From: Pseudomonadota bacterium
Lineage (GTDB): Bacteria > Pseudomonadota > Alphaproteobacteria > Caulobacterales > Aquidulcibacteraceae
Reading direction: 5' to 3'
DNA length: 5,588 nucleotides
NCBI GenBank assembly: GCA_023461135.1
Contig: JAEWNX010000005.1
Coordinates: forward strand, 1 to 5,588
Under the pieces are notes generated by a model. The model worked only from the letters and a program-made list of their open reading frames with translations, had not been told where the DNA came from and made no database searches. The position numbers were made by a program, and so were the translations under genes. Shown here one piece after another: positions 1 to 5,588 of the stretch (positions are counted from its first letter, which is position 1; the number at the start of each line of letters is the position of its first letter).

Positions 1-157
1 GGTCAATGTCAGCCACTATTTCGGCCGCGGCCTGCAAATCGTGAACCCGACGCGCGGCCGCGTAAGCGGCATGATTCAAAGCGCCGACGCGGCGGCCACC
101 CCGACGCTCAACGGCGTGCCGATCACGCAAGTCAGTCACGCCGCCGCCGCGCCGTAA
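1..157 (+). CDS. C-terminal fragment of an unidentified protein (5' end outside window)
   Basis: The reading frame beginning at base 2 is open for 51 codons and ends at TAA (155-157). Codon use is strongly biased to G/C at the third position, as in the confirmed genes nearby, and an intrinsic terminator begins 24 nt after the stop. Both points support a real gene end. The visible peptide starts VNVSHYFGRGLQIVNP and ends in an Ala/Pro-rich tail (SHAAAAP). It shows no recognisable catalytic motif, no membrane segment and no cysteines. I do not recognise the family. The gene converges on the cupin gene and shares only the terminator region with it. Confidence 0.62.
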   Translation, partial: VNVSHYFGRGLQIVNPTRGRVSGMIQSADAAATPTLNGVPITQVSHAAAAP

Positions 158-180
158 GCGGAGCAGAACCAAGTCAGCGA

Positions 181-217
181 ACCGGCGCGGCCCTCAGTCC
201 GCGCCGGTTTTCTATTT
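181..217 (+). terminator. Intrinsic (Rho-independent) terminator of the left-edge gene
   Basis: A perfect 10-bp GC-rich inverted repeat (ACCGGCGCGG at 181-190 and CCGCGCCGGT at 199-208) encloses an 8-nt loop. It is followed directly on the plus strand by a T-rich run, TTTTCTATTT (208-217). This is the classical plus-strand arrangement, placed 24 nt after the left gene's stop codon. The minus-strand side has no T tract after the hairpin, so termination of the convergent cupin transcript here is less certain. The T tract overlaps the complement of the cupin stop codon (212-214). Confidence 0.88.
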
Positions 218-709
218 CACCGGCTCATCCGGCTTCTCGCCGTCAAAGTAATCCAGGCTCTCACTCTGCCGCACGATCAGCCGGTCAAACCCGGAGATCA
301 ACACCTTGCCGCTGTCGGGATAGACGCAAACCTCGTTCTCGGCCCGGTCGCCGATCATGATGAAGCGGAACGGCTTATCGCCTTCGTTGATCAGGCAGTG
401 CCCCGCGCGTTGGCCTGCTGGAAAGCCCACATAGTCGCCCGCCTTCAGCGCGTAGCGCTCCTCGCCCAGCCGCAGCGTCGCCTCCCCTTCCAGCGCGACG
501 ATGTGTTCCTCTTCCACCAGATGATAGTGGAACGGCGCGCTCTGCTTGCCCGGCGGCAATTCCTCGTAACTGACGCCGATCTTGCGTCCGTCTTTGCGCG
601 TGTCCGACAGCACCTTGAAGCGCGAGCCAAAGCGCACGCCCTGGCCCCACTCCGTCCACGGTGCACTTTCGATGGCGATGGGTCCGCGCGGTTTTTCTTG
701 CTCAGTCAT
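212..709 (-). CDS. Small single-domain cupin protein
   Basis: The product is a 165-residue soluble protein with one double-stranded beta-helix (cupin) domain. Motif 1 is seen around residues 54-75 as H61-Y-H63-(X)4-E68-(X)6-G. Motif 2 is seen around 91-108 as G91-(X)5-P97-X-G99-(X)4-H104-(X)3-N108. H61, H63, E68 and H104 are the expected metal ligands. The C-terminal stretch ending in LDYFDGE resembles the YWDGE-like tails of uncharacterised bacterial cupins of the COG3837 kind. The substrate is unknown and no enzymatic activity can be assigned. The ATG at 709 is chosen because the sequence becomes cupin-like immediately after it; the open frame continues to 958, but that extension is Arg-rich and lies over petC. 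The Shine-Dalgarno signal is poor. The gene lies 55 nt after petC on the same strand, so it may be read through from the pet operon. There is no signal peptide, so a cytoplasmic location is inferred. Confidence 0.85.
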   Translation of the reverse strand: MTEQEKPRGPIAIESAPWTEWGQGVRFGSRFKVLSDTRKDGRKIGVSYEELPPGKQSAPFHYHLVEEEHIVALEGEATLRLGEERYALKAGDYVGFPAGQRAGHCLINEGDKPFRFIMIGDRAENEVCVYPDSGKVLISGFDRLIVRQSESLDYFDGEKPDEPVK

Positions 710-764
710 GACCGAAGCAAACGTCGCGACGCCCGCAAGATCAAGTCCGAGACTTCTAATCGGG

Positions 765-1613
765 CTAGTGGCTCTCGCCGCGCCAGACTTGCTTGTACGC
801 CAGGTACAAAAGCACCGAGAGCGCGATGAGGAATGCGAGCACGACAAGACCCGTGCGCTTGCGTTCCTCCATGTGCGGATCGGCCGCCCATTGCAGGAAC
901 GTCGCCACGTCCGTCGCATATTGCGTAACCGTCGTCGGCGTCCCGTCCGCGTAAGCAACCGCGCCTTCCGCGAGAGGCGGGGGCATGGCGATCATACCGC
1001 CCGGAAAATAGCGGTTGCCGTGCAGCGTCCCCTGGGTTTCGCCGGTGTAGCCGATCAGCAGCGAGCGGATGTAATCGGCGCCGCCATGGCGCGCCGAGGT
1101 GATCACCGAAAGATCGGGCGGATGCGCGCCGCCATTCGCCGCGCGCGCGGCGATTTCGTTCGGGAACGGATTGCGGAAATAATCCGAGATGCGGCCCGGA
1201 CGCTCCGTCGGCTGGCCGCTGTTCGGATCCGTATCGACGATCGTCACGCCTTCAGCGATCGCACGCACCCACGGGTTCTCGACCACATCCACGTAGCTGC
1301 CGCCATGCTCCGGCGGCCCTGGCACTTCGCGCAGCTTGAACGCGCCGGTTTCGTGGTCGCGTTCCATGTACGCCGCGAACGGACCGCCGACTTCACCGAG
1401 ATGGCGATAGGCGAGATGGTCCATCCCGTGGCACGCGGCGCAGACTTGCTGGTAGACCTGGAAGCCCCGTTGCACGGCGGCCATGTCGTAGTCGCCGACC
1501 GGGCCTTCGAAGCTGAACGGATAATTCTCAGGATGCTCCGCTTCGCCCGCGGCGAACGCGACGCCAGCGGCGGCGACGAAAACAGCAGCCGCGGCAGTGA
1601 GTGCGCGCAACAT
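765..1613 (-). CDS. petC: Cytochrome c1, heme-carrying subunit of the cytochrome bc1 complex
   Basis: This subunit takes electrons from the Rieske protein and passes them to periplasmic cytochrome c. The 282-residue precursor has an N-terminal Sec signal peptide (hydrophobic Ala-rich residues 3-21, likely cleavage after AFA at 19-21). A covalent heme c site C58-A-A-C61-H62 follows, then the family block SDYFRNPFPNEIAARAANGG with PPDLS (about 143-169). The MIAMPPPL segment has M210 as the likely sixth heme ligand, by comparison with Rhodobacter IAMPPPL. One C-terminal transmembrane anchor (about 254-273) is followed by a short basic tail. The ATG at 1613 shares one base with the petB stop codon (TGATG), implying translational coupling; an in-frame TTG one codon upstream is a less likely start. 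The length is normal for alphaproteobacteria. Cytochrome b and c1 are separate here, not fused as in the fbcH gene of Bradyrhizobium. Confidence 0.96.
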   Translation of the reverse strand: MLRALTAAAAVFVAAAGVAFAAGEAEHPENYPFSFEGPVGDYDMAAVQRGFQVYQQVCAACHGMDHLAYRHLGEVGGPFAAYMERDHETGAFKLREVPGPPEHGGSYVDVVENPWVRAIAEGVTIVDTDPNSGQPTERPGRISDYFRNPFPNEIAARAANGGAHPPDLSVITSARHGGADYIRSLLIGYTGETQGTLHGNRYFPGGMIAMPPPLAEGAVAYADGTPTTVTQYATDVATFLQWAADPHMEERKRTGLVVLAFLIALSVLLYLAYKQVWRGESH

Positions 1614-3217
1614 CAAGCAGCCCCCGCTTGTTCGCTCGCCGTCACCGGCTTGGCGATGGTGTCCGGCACGCGGCTTGGCGTTTCACGCAAGCCGAGCACC
1701 GGCAGAATGATCAGGAAGAACAGGAAGTAGTAGGCAGTGAGAATCTGCGAGAGGTTCGTTACCGTGAAGGTCGGCGGCATGCGCCGCTCGACGACGAAGA
1801 ACGGCGCGGCTTGACCGACCTGCGTTTTGAACGCACCGATCGCCGATTCCATTTCGTCGATGGTCTCACCGCTCACCGTCTGGCTGCGCTCGGCGCCGCC
1901 GATCACGCCGCGCGCGCGGCCGGTCGAAGCAGCTTCGCGCGACACCGCCGTCATGCTTGCGCCCTGCTCACGCAAAGCCGCGCGCGCCGAGGCGGCCGCG
2001 TCGTCCCACGCATCGGCGCCAGCCGCTTGCACCGGCTGCTCGATCACCTGCCCGCCTTCGACCCAGGTCAACGTCGCGGTGAACGCATTGGTCTTGGCCA
2101 GAATGCGGCCCGGGTTCTGTCCGCCGCACCAGCCGAGCGCGACGCAGACGACCACGAACACCAAGAAGAATTGCCGCGCGATCGGACGATAGCGCATCGA
2201 ACGCACGCGCGACGTGTCGATCCACGGCAGCACGAACAGCACGCCGATCGAGGCGAACATGGCGAGCACGCCCGCGAGCTTGGAGTCGATCGGACCGATA
2301 TTGAAATCGAACGCGCGCAAGATGGCGTAGAACGGCAGCAAATACCATTCCGGCACGATCTCCGGCGGCGTCTGCAGCGGGTTCGCCGGAATGTAATTGT
2401 CGGCGTGGCCGAGCGCATCCGGCATGTAGAACATGAAAGCCGCGAACAGGATCAGGAAGATCGACGTCGCGAACATGTCCTTCATCGTCGCATGCGGCGT
2501 GAACGGGACGGTGTCCTGCTTCGTCTTCACATCGACGCCGGTCGGGTTGTTCTGCCCCGCTTCATGCAGCGCCCAGATGTGCAGCGCCACAACGCCGGCG
2601 ATCACGAACGGCAACAGATAGTGCAGCGAGAAGAAGCGGTTGAGCGTCGGCTGATCGATCGCTCCACCGCCGCGGATCCAGACCTGGATGCTCTCGCCCA
2701 CCAGCGGCAGCGCGCCGAGGATGTTGGTGATGACGGTGGCGCCCCAGAAGCTCATCTGGCCCCATGGCAGCGTGTAGCCGAGGAACGCAGTCGCAACCAT
2801 CAGCGCGTAAATGATGCAGCCCAGAATCCAGAGCAGCTCGCGAGGCGCCTTGTAGGAGCCGTAATAGAGCCCGCGGAAGATGTGGATGTAGACGGCCAGG
2901 AAGAACATCGACGCGCCGACCGCGTGCATGTTCTGGATCAGCCAGCCGAATGGCACGTCGCGCTCGATGCGCTGCACGCTGGCGAAGGCGAAATCGACAT
3001 GCGGAATGTAGTGCATCGCCAGCACGACGCCCGAGACGATCTGCACCACGAGGCAGAGCGACAGCATCGCGCCGAACGTCCACCAGTAATTCAGATTCCG
3101 CGGCGTCGGATACGCGACGAAGCTGTCGTGCGTCATGCGCACGATGGGCAGCCGCTTATCGAGCCAGCGCGTGAAGCCGGATTGCGGCTCGTAAGTAGAG
3201 TGGCCGTGTATCTTCAT
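1613..3217 (-). CDS. petB: Cytochrome b subunit of the cytochrome bc1 complex, with a large periplasmic-loop insertion
   Basis: This is the membrane core of complex III, carrying hemes bL and bH and the quinol-oxidising (Qo) and quinone-reducing (Qi) sites. Eight hydrophobic segments are visible, at roughly 46-70, 95-115, 128-150, 198-218, 250-266, 313-332, 347-365 and 486-510. Heme ligands are H98 and H112 in helix B and H199 and H213 in helix D, with the canonical 14-residue steps. The Qo motif P289-E-W-Y292 and the Qo-helix segment [17 protein letters not shown] are present. The ATG at 3217 follows petA by 9 nt, with an AGGG ribosome-binding sequence (3225-3228) 7 nt upstream that overlaps the petA stop codon. 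The odd feature is length: 534 residues against roughly 400-440 in most bacterial relatives. The excess sits between helices G and H (about residues 371-480). The frame is intact and the conserved helix H and C-terminus resume afterwards, so this is an insertion rather than a frameshift. Confidence 0.97.
   Translation of the reverse strand: MKIHGHSTYEPQSGFTRWLDKRLPIVRMTHDSFVAYPTPRNLNYWWTFGAMLSLCLVVQIVSGVVLAMHYIPHVDFAFASVQRIERDVPFGWLIQNMHAVGASMFFLAVYIHIFRGLYYGSYKAPRELLWILGCIIYALMVATAFLGYTLPWGQMSFWGATVITNILGALPLVGESIQVWIRGGGAIDQPTLNRFFSLHYLLPFVIAGVVALHIWALHEAGQNNPTGVDVKTKQDTVPFTPHATMKDMFATSIFLILFAAFMFYMPDALGHADNYIPANPLQTPPEIVPEWYLLPFYAILRAFDFNIGPIDSKLAGVLAMFASIGVLFVLPWIDTSRVRSMRYRPIARQFFLVFVVVCVALGWCGGQNPGRILAKTNAFTATLTWVEGGQVIEQPVQAAGADAWDDAAASARAALREQGASMTAVSREAASTGRARGVIGGAERSQTVSGETIDEMESAIGAFKTQVGQAAPFFVVERRMPPTFTVTNLSQILTAYYFLFFLIILPVLGLRETPSRVPDTIAKPVTASEQAGAA
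1778..2107 (-). other. Inserted segment in cytochrome b between transmembrane helices G and H (residues about 371-480)
   Basis: In ordinary cytochrome b, helix G ends with a sequence like that seen at 355-365 and the final helix follows after about 10-20 residues. Here about 110 residues lie between them, from RILAKTNAF to FVVERRM. The segment is hydrophilic, rich in Ala, Gly, Ser, Thr, Gln and Glu, and lacks cysteine, heme motifs and hydrophobic stretches long enough to cross the membrane. A central Ala/Arg/Glu-rich part (about 404-430) looks helical and a second likely helix is near 451-468. By established cytochrome b topology the G-H loop is on the periplasmic side, close to cytochrome c1 and the Rieske head. 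Its role is unknown. Boundaries are approximate because they were judged by eye. Confidence 0.8.
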
Positions 3218-3224
3218 CGCGAGG

Positions 3225-3228
3225 CCCT
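3225..3228 (-). promoter_or_regulatory. petB ribosome binding site overlapping the petA stop codon
   Basis: AGGG on the minus strand lies 7 nt before the petB ATG, and its first two bases belong to the petA TAG stop. Ribosomes finishing petA would therefore sit on the petB initiation region, consistent with coupled, balanced synthesis of the Rieske protein and cytochrome b. Confidence 0.6.
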
Positions 3229-3784
3229 AGCCGATCCGGATCGATGTTTCGTTGAGATAAAGGTACGGCGCGACGTCTAGATTGCGCGGCGCCGGCCCGC
3301 GGCGAATGCGGCCGGACGTATCGTAGTCCGAGCCATGGCACGGGCAGAACCAGCCGCCGAAGGATGAGCCTTCAACGAATGTCGGCACGCAGCCCAGGTG
3401 CGTGCAGTTCGCTTGCAGGATCAGCCACTCAGGCCGGCCGGGCTGGCCGTCTTCCTGACGGATGCGGTCGGCGTCCGATTGCGGGTCCTTGAGGCTGGCG
3501 TAGTCGTCGCGGCGCGCCGAAGCGATTTCCGCCGGCGTGCGGTGACGCACGAACACCGGCTTGCCTTGCCACATGACTTTGATCTGCTGGCCGAGATCGA
3601 CCGCAGTGAGATCGACTTCCGTGGTCGAAAGCGCGCGGGTGTCCGCCGCGGGGTTCATCTGATCGACGAACGGCCAGATCGTCGCCGCCGTCCCGACCGC
3701 GGTGACGGCGCCTGCGGCGATGTAAATGAAGTCGCGCCGGGTCGTCTCCGTCCCTTCGTGCGCTTCTGCTGTCGCGTCTGACAC
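3227..3784 (-). CDS. petA: Rieske [2Fe-2S] iron-sulfur subunit of the cytochrome bc1 complex
   Basis: The product oxidises ubiquinol at the Qo site and carries the electron to cytochrome c1 by movement of its head domain. In the 185-residue protein a twin-arginine signal-anchor (T-R16-R17-D-F-I, then hydrophobic residues to about 40) indicates Tat export with the anchor retained. The periplasmic head carries cluster box 1, C127-T-H129-L-G-C132, and box 2, C147-P-C149-H150-G-S. C127, H129, C147 and H150 bind the cluster and C132-C149 form the usual disulfide. The GPAPRNLDVAPY segment after box 2 is typical of the family. The start is a GTG at 3784, supported by a GGGAG ribosome-binding sequence 10 nt upstream (3795-3799) and by the expected distance to the twin arginines. 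It is the first gene of the petABC cluster and faces the divergent intergenic region, so the operon promoter probably lies there. Confidence 0.97.
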   Translation of the reverse strand: MSDATAEAHEGTETTRRDFIYIAAGAVTAVGTAATIWPFVDQMNPAADTRALSTTEVDLTAVDLGQQIKVMWQGKPVFVRHRTPAEIASARRDDYASLKDPQSDADRIRQEDGQPGRPEWLILQANCTHLGCVPTFVEGSSFGGWFCPCHGSDYDTSGRIRRGPAPRNLDVAPYLYLNETSIRIG

Positions 3785-3800
3785 CGCCCGTGATCTCCCG

Positions 3801-3826
3801 GCCTTGGTTCGGCGCCGAAGCTAGGC
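3801..3826. promoter_or_regulatory. Imperfect 26-bp palindrome, possible operator upstream of petA
   Basis: The core TTCGGCGCCGAA (3808-3819) is a perfect 12-bp palindrome. Extending outward, the arms still pair at 11 of 13 positions to give a dyad spanning 3801-3826, centred 29-30 nt upstream of the petA GTG. Position and symmetry fit a dimeric regulator site, or a structured 5' leader of the petA mRNA. No T tract follows on either strand, so it is not a terminator. I do not recognise the motif as the site of a specific regulator. Confidence 0.35.
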
Positions 3827-3903
3827 TAGTCCGAGTGTGCGAGCGCGCGGCGCGTCGCCGCATGCCCCAGTAAGCACCCGATTCAGCCCAGATTCTCCGG
3901 CGC

Positions 3904-3908
3904 GGAGG
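3904..3908 (+). promoter_or_regulatory. trmL ribosome binding site
   Basis: A strong Shine-Dalgarno sequence, GGAGG, lies 7 nt before a GTG codon at 3916. It settles the choice of this non-ATG start, after which the TrmL N-terminal motif begins at once. Confidence 0.8.
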
Positions 3909-3915
3909 CCATAAC

Positions 3916-4377
3916 GTGCGGCTCGCCCTCTATCAACCGGACATCCCGCAGAATCTCGGCGCGGCCATTCGCCTCTGTGCCTGCCTTGGTGTCGCACTCG
4001 ACGTGATCGAACCATGCGGGTTTCCGCTGACCGATGCCTCACTGAAACGCGCCGCGCTCGACTACGGCGACAAAGCCCTGATCGCACGGCACGACAGCCT
4101 AGCCGCGTTCCGTACGATGCCGGAACGAGAGGAGGGGCGGTTGGTGCTGGTTGAGACGGATGGGGCGGTGAGCTTCCAGGACTTCCAGTTTTCCACAGGC
4201 GACACTCTGGTGCTGGGGCGCGAAAGCGCCGGCTCGCCCGGCGAACTCTACGAAGCGGCGCGGGCCAGCGTGCGTATCCCAATGCGTCGGGGCTTGCGCT
4301 CGCTCAATGTGGTGGTCGCCGGTGCGGTGGTGCTGACCGAAGCCATGCGGCAAACCGGGGCGTGGGAGAAGTTTTGA
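3916..4377 (+). CDS. trmL: tRNA (cytidine(34)/uridine(34)-2'-O)-methyltransferase, SPOUT family
   Basis: TrmL transfers a methyl group from S-adenosylmethionine to the 2'-OH of the wobble nucleotide 34 in certain leucine tRNAs, acting in the cytoplasm as a dimer. The 153-residue length is that of a minimal, catalytic-domain-only SPOUT enzyme such as Escherichia coli TrmL. The N-terminal motif is [21 protein letters not shown] (5-25) with N13 and R19. Next comes [19 protein letters not shown] (32-50). The knot motif [14 protein letters not shown] (98-111) and the final motif [13 protein letters not shown] (120-132) form the SAM-binding trefoil knot. The start is GTG with a good Shine-Dalgarno sequence. 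The stop TGA overlaps the likely hemF TTG start (TTGA), so the two genes are probably co-transcribed and translationally coupled. The closely related TrmH-like SPOUT families are less likely because there is no N-terminal RNA-binding extension. Confidence 0.93.
   Translation: MRLALYQPDIPQNLGAAIRLCACLGVALDVIEPCGFPLTDASLKRAALDYGDKALIARHDSLAAFRTMPEREEGRLVLVETDGAVSFQDFQFSTGDTLVLGRESAGSPGELYEAARASVRIPMRRGLRSLNVVVAGAVVLTEAMRQTGAWEKF
4364..4368 (+). promoter_or_regulatory. hemF ribosome binding site inside the end of trmL
   Basis: GGGAG lies 5 nt before the TTG at 4374 and favours that codon over the GTG at 4362, which would itself overlap this sequence. The site is within trmL coding sequence, so terminating ribosomes could reinitiate on hemF. 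Confidence 0.6.
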
Positions 4378-5258
4378 GCGAAGACCGTAAAGCGCGGGCG
4401 AAGGCCTGGGTCGAAGAGCTGCGCGATCAGATTTGCGCGGCGTTCGAGGCGCTTGAGAACGAGGCGCCGGCGGCGCTCTATCCGGGCGAGCCGGGACGCT
4501 TTGTGCGCACGCCCTGGCGGCGCGGCGATGGGACCAGCGATCAAGGGGGCGGCGTCGCCGGCATGATGCGCGGGCGCTTCTTCGAAAAAGTCGGCGTGCA
4601 TGTGAGCACGGTGCACGGCGAATTCTCGCCGGAGTTTGCGAAGAACGTCCGCGGCGCGGCGGACGATCCGCGTTTCTGGGCCAGCGGCATTTCGCTGATC
4701 GCGCACATGCGCAACCCGCACTGCCCGGCGGCTCACATGAACACGCGCCATATCAGGACGACGCAATGGTGGTTCGGCGGCGGCGGTGATCTCAATCCCA
4801 CGCAAAGCGCAGACCGGCGCGAAGACACGGCGGATGCGATTGCATTTCACAAGGCGTTTCAGGCCGCCTGCGATAAGCACGGCGACGATCTCTATCCGAG
4901 CTACAAAAAATGGGCGGACGAGTATTTCTGGCTGCCGCATCGCAACGAACCGCGCGGCGTCGGCGGCATCTTCTACGATCACCACAATAGCGGCGGCGCC
5001 AAGGGCGACACGTGGGAAGAAGATTTTGCCTTCACGCAGGATGTCGGACGCGCGTTTCTGAGTGCATATCCCGCAATCCTGCGCGCACGCATGCATCAGC
5101 CATGGACAGATGCGGATCGCGAAGAACAGCTCGTGCAGCGCGGCCGCTACGTTGAGTTCAACCTGCTCTACGATCGCGGCACGACGTTCGGCCTGAAGAC
5201 TGGCGGCAATGTCGAGAGCATCCTCTCCAGCATGCCGCCCGTAGCGAAATGGCCTTGA
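4374..5258 (+). CDS. hemF: Oxygen-dependent coproporphyrinogen III oxidase
   Basis: HemF converts coproporphyrinogen III to protoporphyrinogen IX by two oxidative decarboxylations using O2, a late step of heme synthesis, in the cytoplasm as a homodimer. The 294-residue protein matches the family over its length. The blocks are [20 protein letters not shown] (67-86), [20 protein letters not shown] (106-125), [11 protein letters not shown] (132-142), [19 protein letters not shown] (184-202) and [20 protein letters not shown] (259-278), followed by [12 protein letters not shown]111, H121, H159 and H189 have the same spacing as the four histidines implicated in E. coli HemF. The TTG at 4374 is preferred: it overlaps the trmL stop, has GGGAG 5 nt upstream and gives an N-terminus [12 protein letters not shown] like that of relatives; GTG at 4362 would add four residues. 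The dependence on oxygen fits the aerobic bc1 operon next door. Confidence 0.96.
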   Translation: MSEDRKARAKAWVEELRDQICAAFEALENEAPAALYPGEPGRFVRTPWRRGDGTSDQGGGVAGMMRGRFFEKVGVHVSTVHGEFSPEFAKNVRGAADDPRFWASGISLIAHMRNPHCPAAHMNTRHIRTTQWWFGGGGDLNPTQSADRREDTADAIAFHKAFQAACDKHGDDLYPSYKKWADEYFWLPHRNEPRGVGGIFYDHHNSGGAKGDTWEEDFAFTQDVGRAFLSAYPAILRARMHQPWTDADREEQLVQRGRYVEFNLLYDRGTTFGLKTGGNVESILSSMPPVAKWP

Positions 5259-5262
5259 GCCG

Positions 5263-5588
5263 TTAGCGTGACTGCACGTTTTCGCGCAGCCACACCGCGA
5301 ATTCCGCTTCATCGATCTCGCTGGCGGCGAGCGCAAGCGTACGCAGTGTGGCCTCGACTTCATTCGCCATGAAGCGATGCCCGTTGAGTTCCAGAAAAAA
5401 CACCGCCGTCATGAACGCCGTTCGCTTATTGCCATCAACAAAGGGATGGTTGCGCACAATGCCAAACGCATAAGCCGCCGCAAGAGCGGCGATGTCGTGC
5501 TCGCCATATGCGAACAGGTTCTTCGGTCGCGCCAACGCCGATTCCAGAAGACCGATGTCGCGGACGCCAGATGCGCCGCCATGTGCGG
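5263..5588 (-). CDS. doc: Doc-type toxin of the Fic/Doc superfamily (N-terminus beyond the right edge)
   Basis: The frame is open from the right edge for 107 codons and ends at TAA (5265-5263). It contains the Fic/Doc active-site motif H-P-F-V-D-G-N-K-R-T (codons about 5419-5448), preceded by HGGASGVRDIGLLESALARP and followed by FFLELNGHRF and a C-terminal helical tail. This order and the short C-terminus are those of the death-on-curing family (about 125 residues), so roughly 20 residues are missing. Lys after GN, where AMPylating Fic proteins usually have Gly, is the Doc pattern; P1 Doc phosphorylates EF-Tu and stops translation. That activity is inferred for this protein. The antitoxin is normally encoded just upstream, which here is outside the window, so the partner is unseen. 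The stop lies 4 nt from the hemF stop, convergent, with no terminator between. TTG at 5535 is not the start because the Doc sequence continues upstream of it. Confidence 0.9.
   Translation of the reverse strand, partial: AHGGASGVRDIGLLESALARPKNLFAYGEHDIAALAAAYAFGIVRNHPFVDGNKRTAFMTAVFFLELNGHRFMANEVEATLRTLALAASEIDEAEFAVWLRENVQSR

Larger units (their letters stand above)
3785..3915. promoter_or_regulatory. Divergent intergenic region between petA and trmL (putative back-to-back promoters)
   Basis: These 131 bp separate the petABC cluster (leftward) from trmL-hemF (rightward), so both transcription units are expected to start in or near it. No strong consensus promoter stands out for either direction. 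CTAG elements (3821-3824 and 3826-3829) resemble parts of the GCTANAWC -10 element known from Caulobacter. In the plus direction a TTG at 3804-3806 lies about 15 nt before GCTAGTCC (3825-3832), but the match is weak. A short perfect hairpin, GCGGCG-CGT-CGCCGC (3847-3861), has no T tract. The call rests mainly on gene orientation. Confidence 0.5.

Noticed and set aside
743..755. Small hairpin AAGTC-CGA-GACTT between petC and the cupin gene as a terminator
   Set aside because: The stem is only 5 bp with a 3-nt loop and no T tract follows on the minus strand.
710..958. 83-residue N-terminal extension of the cupin protein
   Set aside because: The extension is Arg/Ser-rich and overlaps the petC coding sequence out of frame. 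Cupin-like sequence begins only after the ATG at 709.
1614..1616. TTG one codon upstream as the petC start
   Set aside because: The ATG at 1613 overlaps the petB stop as TGATG, a common coupling arrangement. The TTG would add one residue without any better ribosome-binding sequence.
582..1730. Plus-strand open frame (382 codons) opposite petC and part of the cupin gene
   Set aside because: It is Arg/Ala-rich, has no recognisable motif, and spans the gap and ends of two well-supported minus-strand genes.
1778..2107. Intein or frameshift as the explanation for the long cytochrome b
   Set aside because: No intein splice-junction residues (Cys/Ser start, His-Asn end) or intein motifs are visible, the length is below that of a splicing domain, and the frame and codon bias remain continuous through the segment.
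1601..3280. Long plus-strand open frame (559 codons) opposite petB
   Set aside because: It is the antisense of an unambiguous cytochrome b gene. Its product is a run of Arg, His, Glu and Asp with no family motif, which is the usual by-product of GC-rich codon bias.
3804..3832. Plus-strand promoter with TTGGTT and GCTAGTCC as -35 and -10 elements
   Set aside because: Too few positions match any known alphaproteobacterial consensus to call it as a separate feature. It is mentioned only within the intergenic region entry.
4248..5363. Minus-strand open frame (371 codons) opposite hemF
   Set aside because: It runs through hemF, the junction and part of doc. The composition is low-information and Arg/Ala-rich, while the HemF motifs on the other strand are decisive.

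Overview
The window reads as a chromosomal segment of a GC-rich, aerobic alphaproteobacterium. The evidence is strong GC bias at third codon positions, a petA-petB-petC cytochrome bc1 operon with alphaproteobacterial-type subunits, an oxygen-dependent coproporphyrinogen oxidase (HemF) and a TrmL-type SPOUT methyltransferase. A Caulobacterales/Hyphomonadaceae-like source is a guess from the gene content and order, not a demonstrated assignment.

Layout from left to right: (1) the 3' end of an unidentified plus-strand gene (1-157), followed by a clear intrinsic terminator (181-217). (2) A minus-strand block transcribed right to left, petA (Rieske, 3784-3227), petB (cytochrome b, 3217-1613), petC (cytochrome c1, 1613-765), then a small cupin protein (709-212). 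The three pet genes are tightly packed: 9 nt between petA and petB, and a one-base TGATG overlap between petB and petC. (3) A 131-bp divergent intergenic region (3785-3915) holding an imperfect 26-bp palindrome close to petA. (4) A plus-strand pair, trmL (3916-4377) and hemF (4374-5258), coupled by a TTGA stop/start overlap. (5) A minus-strand Doc/Fic-type toxin gene (5263 to beyond the right edge) that meets hemF tail to tail with 4 nt between the stop codons.

PetABC together form the ubiquinol:cytochrome c oxidoreductase (complex III) of the inner membrane. It oxidises ubiquinol, reduces periplasmic cytochrome c and pumps protons through the Q cycle. Three of its cofactors are hemes (two b, one c1), and the divergently transcribed hemF supplies a late step in heme synthesis, so shared control from the 131-bp region is plausible but unproven. 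TrmL modifies the tRNA wobble nucleotide and has no obvious mechanistic link.

The most unusual feature is in cytochrome b. The protein is 534 residues, roughly 100 more than common bacterial forms, and the extra length lies in one block between the last two transmembrane helices, a loop that faces the periplasm. All heme ligands and the PEWY motif are intact, so this looks like a functional subunit carrying an additional domain. No wholly new multi-gene system is evident; the rest is ordinary core metabolism plus the edge of a likely toxin-antitoxin locus.
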